Source of the DNA: Bacteroidota bacterium
GTDB lineage: Bacteria; Bacteroidota; Bacteroidia; Cytophagales; Cytophagaceae
Length of the DNA stretch: 64,000 nt
Assembly: GCA_023458555.1 (NCBI GenBank)
Contig: JAEWYS010000018.1
Coordinates: forward strand, 186,001 to 250,000
Direction of reading: 5' to 3'
The position numbers were made by a program, and so were the translations under genes. The notes under the pieces were generated by a model. That model saw only the letters and a program-made list of their open reading frames with translations, had not been told where the DNA came from and did not search any database. Shown in pieces: positions 60,604 through 64,000 of this stretch (position 1 is the first letter of the stretch; each line of letters begins with the position of its first letter).

Positions 60604-61923
60604 ATGTGGTTTTCTGGTCATTTAAATAAGCCCGTTTATAATGGTAATCTGGAGCTGTTTCGGATTGTATTTGGTATTGTGGCATTTGCTGAAGGAACCG
60701 GAGCACTGGCCCTGGGCTGGGTCAAAGAAACCTTTGTAGAAGTTGCTTATAATTTTACGTTTATAGGCTTTGAATGGCTGAATCATCTGAATGGGCCGTA
60801 TATGTATTTTCATTATGCTCTGATAGCTTTATTCGGGCTGGGTATTGCAACGGGGACATTTTACAGAATATCAGCTGCCGGATTCCTGCTTTTCTGGACG
60901 ACCTCCTATCTGATGCAAAAGCATCACTACAATAATCATTACTATCTTATGATCCTTCTGGGGTGTTGGATGTGTGTGCTCCCTGTTGGTAAAAGATTTT
61001 CGGTCGATGTATTTCTGAGGCGCACTGCAAAAGAAAATCTTGTTCCTGCCTGGACATTGTACGCACTGATCTTTCAATTGGGCATCGTATACTTTTATGC
61101 GGCATTGGCCAAGCTCTATCCGGATTGGCTGCAAGGTCTTCCGTTGACTATATGGCTTACCAATATTTCAAAGACACATATTTTCGGAGAGATACTTGCT
61201 GACCGGAGTCTTATAGTATTTCTGGCATACACCGGTATTGTCTATGATCTTTTGGTGGTGCCGGCTCTTTTATTCAGTAAGACGAGATGGTTTGCTGTTG
61301 CTGCTTCACTTGTTTTTCACCTTTTCAATTCGGTAGTATTTCAGATCGGCACATTCCCTTATATGATGATCGGGGCGCTGATTCTCTTTTTCCCGCCTGC
61401 ACAGGTTGAGCATTGGCTGACCGGAAAGGATCAAAAGATGCTCCCTGAGAAAAAATATGCAATATCCTCAACAGGGAAACTTCTGCTGATTGTTTTCTTT
61501 ATTATTCAGATTGTATTACCGGTCAGACATCTGCTTTATAAGGATTCAGTGAACTGGACTGAAGAGGGACATAGAATGAGCTGGCGGATGATGTTGCGAA
61601 CAAAATCAGGTATTATAACTTTTCAATGTAAAAATCCTGAAACCGGTGAAGTCTGGACAGTGGACCCGGCAAAGTTCGGTATTACACAGGAGCAAAAATC
61701 CGTTATGGCCAAATCACCGGATATGATATGGCAGTTTGCTCGAAAATTGAAGCAGTATTACGAAAAGCATGAATACATACATGTTGAAGTTTATGTGCAA
61801 TGCATGGTCAGTCTGAACGGAAGACCCTACAAGCAGTTTATAGACCCTGCCATCAACATTGCTGAACAACCATGGAAAATGTTTGCCCATTCAGACTGGA
61901 TATTACCATATTCAGATTATTAA
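60604..61923 (+). CDS. HTTM / vitamin K-dependent gamma-carboxylase-like membrane protein
   Basis: 439 residues with about 8 membrane helices, the HTTM signature LMQKHHYNNHYYLMILLGCWMC broken into HH (107, 108), Asn-His-Tyr-Tyr and the conserved YFYAALAKLYPDWLQG with Lys170, equivalent to the base Lys of the carboxylase family. The last 110 residues are soluble (WRMMLRTKSGIITFQCKNPETGEVW). Whether it carboxylates anything in bacteria is unknown. Divergent from the HTTM-like pair, with 139 bases between the starts. Confidence 0.88.
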   Translation: MWFSGHLNKPVYNGNLELFRIVFGIVAFAEGTGALALGWVKETFVEVAYNFTFIGFEWLNHLNGPYMYFHYALIALFGLGIATGTFYRISAAGFLLFWTTSYLMQKHHYNNHYYLMILLGCWMCVLPVGKRFSVDVFLRRTAKENLVPAWTLYALIFQLGIVYFYAALAKLYPDWLQGLPLTIWLTNISKTHIFGEILADRSLIVFLAYTGIVYDLLVVPALLFSKTRWFAVAASLVFHLFNSVVFQIGTFPYMMIGALILFFPPAQVEHWLTGKDQKMLPEKKYAISSTGKLLLIVFFIIQIVLPVRHLLYKDSVNWTEEGHRMSWRMMLRTKSGIITFQCKNPETGEVWTVDPAKFGITQEQKSVMAKSPDMIWQFARKLKQYYEKHEYIHVEVYVQCMVSLNGRPYKQFIDPAINIAEQPWKMFAHSDWILPYSDY

Positions 61924-62211
61924 TTTTTTTAGATTGTTGTTTTAACAAAAGATGGAGTTGCCAGGTTAAAGTATTATTTTTTATCAATGGCTGTATAGGA
62001 TCAGTCGTTTGTTTTTTTGTGTTTATGGGAAATGGTCAGAAGGCTGGTTTTTTTCTGAATGATTATCATTGGATAGGATTATAGTTATTACGGACTTTTC
62101 TTCGTAACTATTCCTTGATTATGTTCCGTATATGGAAGAAATGGATTAAAATAGGCGTTTATTTTTAATCGTTTAGGTATAAATGATTTTTTAATTTTAA
62201 AATTGATAGGT
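61924..62211. other. Intergenic region before fadD, nothing recognised
   Basis: About 290 A/T-rich bases. A 70-residue plus-strand frame overlapping the HTTM 3' end (61872-62084) has no support and is probably chance. No hairpin or promoter motif was clear. Confidence 0.5.
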
Positions 62212-63867
62212 ATGAGCAATTATCCCTGGTTTAAGCACTACCCGAAGGAAGTTAATCGGGAAATCAATCCTGATGAATTTTCAAATCTGATTGAGTTTTA
62301 TGAATACTATAGCAGCAAGTATCATGATATGCCTGGTTATACCAATATGGGCAAGACTCTTACTTTTGGGAAAGTAAATGAGCTTTCTACCCACTTTGCC
62401 GCTTTTATTCAGCATCATACCAAGCTGAAACCAGGAGACAGGATTGCCATTCAGGTGCCTAATTTGTTGCAGGTTCCGGTTATTCTTTTCGGAGCCTTAA
62501 AAGCCGGGCTGGTGATTGTTAATACAAATCCTTTGTATACTGAGCATGAAATGCAGCATCAGTTTAACGATTCCGGTGCAAAAGCAATCGTTATTCTGGC
62601 AAATTTTGCGGATAAGCTTGAGAAAATCCTTCCTCAGACTTCTATTGAGACAGTCATTGTTACTCAGATTGGGGATATGCTGGGAGGGCTGAAAGGTTCA
62701 CTGGTTAATTTTGTTGTAAAGCACTTCAGAAAGATGGTTCCGGATTACACTATTCCGACAGCTATACCTTTTAAAACAGCGCTTAAGGACGGACGTCTCC
62801 ATTCCTGGACAAAACCTGAGCGGAAAGGTTCCGATATCTGTTTTCTCCAGTATACGGGAGGTACAACAGGAGTATCTAAAGGAGCTATGCTTACTCACAG
62901 GAATATGTATTCCAACATGGCTCAAAGCTATGAATGGTTTAAACCTGTATTAAGAGAAGGTGAAGAGGTGGTGGTTACTGCATTGCCTCTGTATCACATA
63001 TTCGCCCTGACCTGTAATCTCCTTTTGATGTTAAAATATGGAGCCCGTAATTTGTTGATCACGAATCCAAGGGATATGAAAGCCTTTATAAAGGACCTGA
63101 AAAATAACCGATTTACCCTTATAACCGGTGTAAATACCCTGTTTAACGGTTTAATGAATCAGGAGGCTTTTACTTCAATCGATTTTTCATCGCTTAAAGT
63201 AGCTGTAGGCGGAGGAATGGCTGTTCAGCAGTCAGTGGCTGACCGGTGGAAAAAACTGACCGGAACAATGATCGCAGAAGGATATGGGCTTACAGAAACA
63301 TCGCCGGTATTATGTTGCAATCTTGTAGACGGAAGAGCTAAGCTGGGTTCAATCGGGTTGCCTTTCCCTTCAACGGAAGTCCGGCTGCTGGATGATGACG
63401 GAAATGAGGTTTCTGTTAATCAGCCTGGAGAATTGTGTGCCAAAGGCCCTCAGATTATGGCTGGCTACTGGAACAGACCGGAAGAAACCGAAAAGGTCCT
63501 GAAAGATGGCTGGTTAAAAACAGGAGATGTTGCTGTAATGGATGAGGATGGCTTTTTCAGGATTGTGGACAGAAAGAAGGAAATGATTCTGGTCTCTGGC
63601 TTTAATGTTTATCCGAGTGAAATTGAAGATGTAATTGCGCTGCATTCCAAAGTCCTTGAGGCCGGAGTGAAGGGTGTTCCGGATCCGATAACGAATGAGG
63701 CTGTTCAGGCATTTGTAGTGCCCAAGGATCCATCACTGACAGCAGATGAGTTGAAAGAACATTGCAAAAAGTATCTGACAAACTATAAAGTACCTAAATA
63801 TATTGAGTTTCGTACAGAGCTGCCCAAAAGTAATGTAGGAAAGATATTGAGAAGACTGATGCAATAG
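62212..63867 (+). CDS. fadD: Long-chain-fatty-acid--CoA ligase
   Basis: 551 residues from the ATG at 62212; a TTG three codons earlier is not needed. ANL-superfamily motifs: P-loop TGGTTGVSKGAMLTHRNM (about 220), AEGYGLTETSPVLCCN, and the C-terminal KTGDVAVMDEDGFFRIVDRKKEMILVSGFNVYPSEIED broken as TGD...DR.K..I...G. The final LPKSNVGKILRR contains the catalytic lysine. Activates fatty acids for degradation or lipid synthesis; chain length not resolved. Followed by a terminator. Confidence 0.95.
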   Translation: MSNYPWFKHYPKEVNREINPDEFSNLIEFYEYYSSKYHDMPGYTNMGKTLTFGKVNELSTHFAAFIQHHTKLKPGDRIAIQVPNLLQVPVILFGALKAGLVIVNTNPLYTEHEMQHQFNDSGAKAIVILANFADKLEKILPQTSIETVIVTQIGDMLGGLKGSLVNFVVKHFRKMVPDYTIPTAIPFKTALKDGRLHSWTKPERKGSDICFLQYTGGTTGVSKGAMLTHRNMYSNMAQSYEWFKPVLREGEEVVVTALPLYHIFALTCNLLLMLKYGARNLLITNPRDMKAFIKDLKNNRFTLITGVNTLFNGLMNQEAFTSIDFSSLKVAVGGGMAVQQSVADRWKKLTGTMIAEGYGLTETSPVLCCNLVDGRAKLGSIGLPFPSTEVRLLDDDGNEVSVNQPGELCAKGPQIMAGYWNRPEETEKVLKDGWLKTGDVAVMDEDGFFRIVDRKKEMILVSGFNVYPSEIEDVIALHSKVLEAGVKGVPDPITNEAVQAFVVPKDPSLTADELKEHCKKYLTNYKVPKYIEFRTELPKSNVGKILRRLMQ

Positions 63868-63894
63868 AAAATAGAGGGGAAAGACTATTTTGGC

Positions 63895-63928
63895 AAGAGG
63901 CTGTCTCAGAAGAGACAGTCTCTTTTAT
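63895..63928 (+). terminator. Terminator after fadD
   Basis: AAGAGGCTGTCTC pairs with GAGACAGTCTCTT, one mismatch, 4-base loop AGAA, followed by TTTATTT. Confidence 0.8.
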
Positions 63929-63937
63929 TTACAACCA

Positions 63938-64000
63938 TTACCCCCCCCCTGCTATTAACGATGGAGAATGATCAAACTTTCTCGCTTTCTGCAGCAGTTT
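63938..64000 (-). other. Possible 3' end of a minus-strand gene with a C/G9 tract before its stop
   Basis: Read on the minus strand from base 64000, one frame stays open for 20 codons (KLLQKARKFDHSPSL, then IAGGG) and stops at TAA at 63938-63940; the three Gly codons are a run of nine G. The upstream part lies outside the window. Too short to be sure. Confidence 0.3.

Noticed and set aside
61872..62084. Plus-strand ORF of 70 codons after the HTTM gene
   Set aside because: It overlaps the end of the HTTM gene and has no signal or motif that supports translation.

Overview
The window is chromosomal DNA of a member of the Bacteroidota, most probably a cellulolytic gliding Cytophagales-type bacterium. 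The reasons are: two proteins ending in type A sorting domains of the type IX secretion system (a GH9 endoglucanase and a hypothetical protein), a PorE-like TPR/beta-propeller/OmpA protein, many short SPII lipoproteins, Bacteroidota-restricted families (DUF5606, small zinc-ribbon proteins), TAnnTTTG-type promoter boxes and a fused ThrA. I saw no rRNA, tRNA, IS element, prophage or CRISPR array. Gene order and codon use look like an ordinary core chromosome with a few accessory islets.

Layout. 1-10 kb: 5' part of a bestrophin-type channel gene, the rocD-hemB pair, a lipoprotein, hemA, an orphan histidine kinase, a T9SS cargo protein, and aguB-aguA (agmatine to putrescine). 10-18 kb: a YigZ-like protein, a TPR protein overlapping the remnant of a deleted DMT transporter gene, a surface-glycan islet (FdtA-type sugar ketoisomerase, GNAT enzyme, GT2 glycosyltransferase, convergent Wzx-like flippase), then waaA-rsgA. 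18-30 kb: lipoproteins, a cysteine-rich mini-lipoprotein beside a MauE-thioredoxin fusion, an MFS transporter, an M42 peptidase, a Nudix hydrolase, rnhB-gcvT-comB, ilvE, dtd-mazG, PRC-barrel and DinB-like proteins. 30-36 kb: cold shock protein and the complete thrA-thrB-thrC operon.

36-50 kb: lipoprotein, Ppx/GppA, a PerR-like regulator with its peroxiredoxin target gene and an operator-like palindrome, a low-molecular-weight phosphatase overlapping or abutting a fructosamine kinase-like gene, an outer-membrane barrel, DUF5606, a TonB-C protein, engB, the PorE-like protein, metB, a VTT membrane protein overlapping a PIG-L deacetylase tail to tail, a LOG-family enzyme and an OmpA lipoprotein. 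50-64 kb: a WecE/RffA-type sugar aminotransferase whose homology runs upstream of its first ATG, ssb divergent from a zinc-ribbon gene across a 10-bp-phased repeat, a SET-domain protein, the 989-residue GH9 cellulase, a START-domain protein, YebC, two divergent HTTM/vitamin-K-carboxylase-like membrane proteins, and a long-chain acyl-CoA synthetase.

Most genes are housekeeping: heme synthesis (hemA, hemB), threonine, methionine and branched-chain amino acids, translation quality control, LPS core and peroxide defence. No single large novel system stands out. The most interesting less-explained points are the phased decamer array, the MauE-thioredoxin/cysteine-rich lipoprotein pair, the HTTM pair with its 142-residue partner, the probable non-ATG start of the WecE-like gene, the inverted repeat upstream of the cellulase, and the DMT gene remnant. 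All family assignments come from reading motifs by eye; no database search was run.
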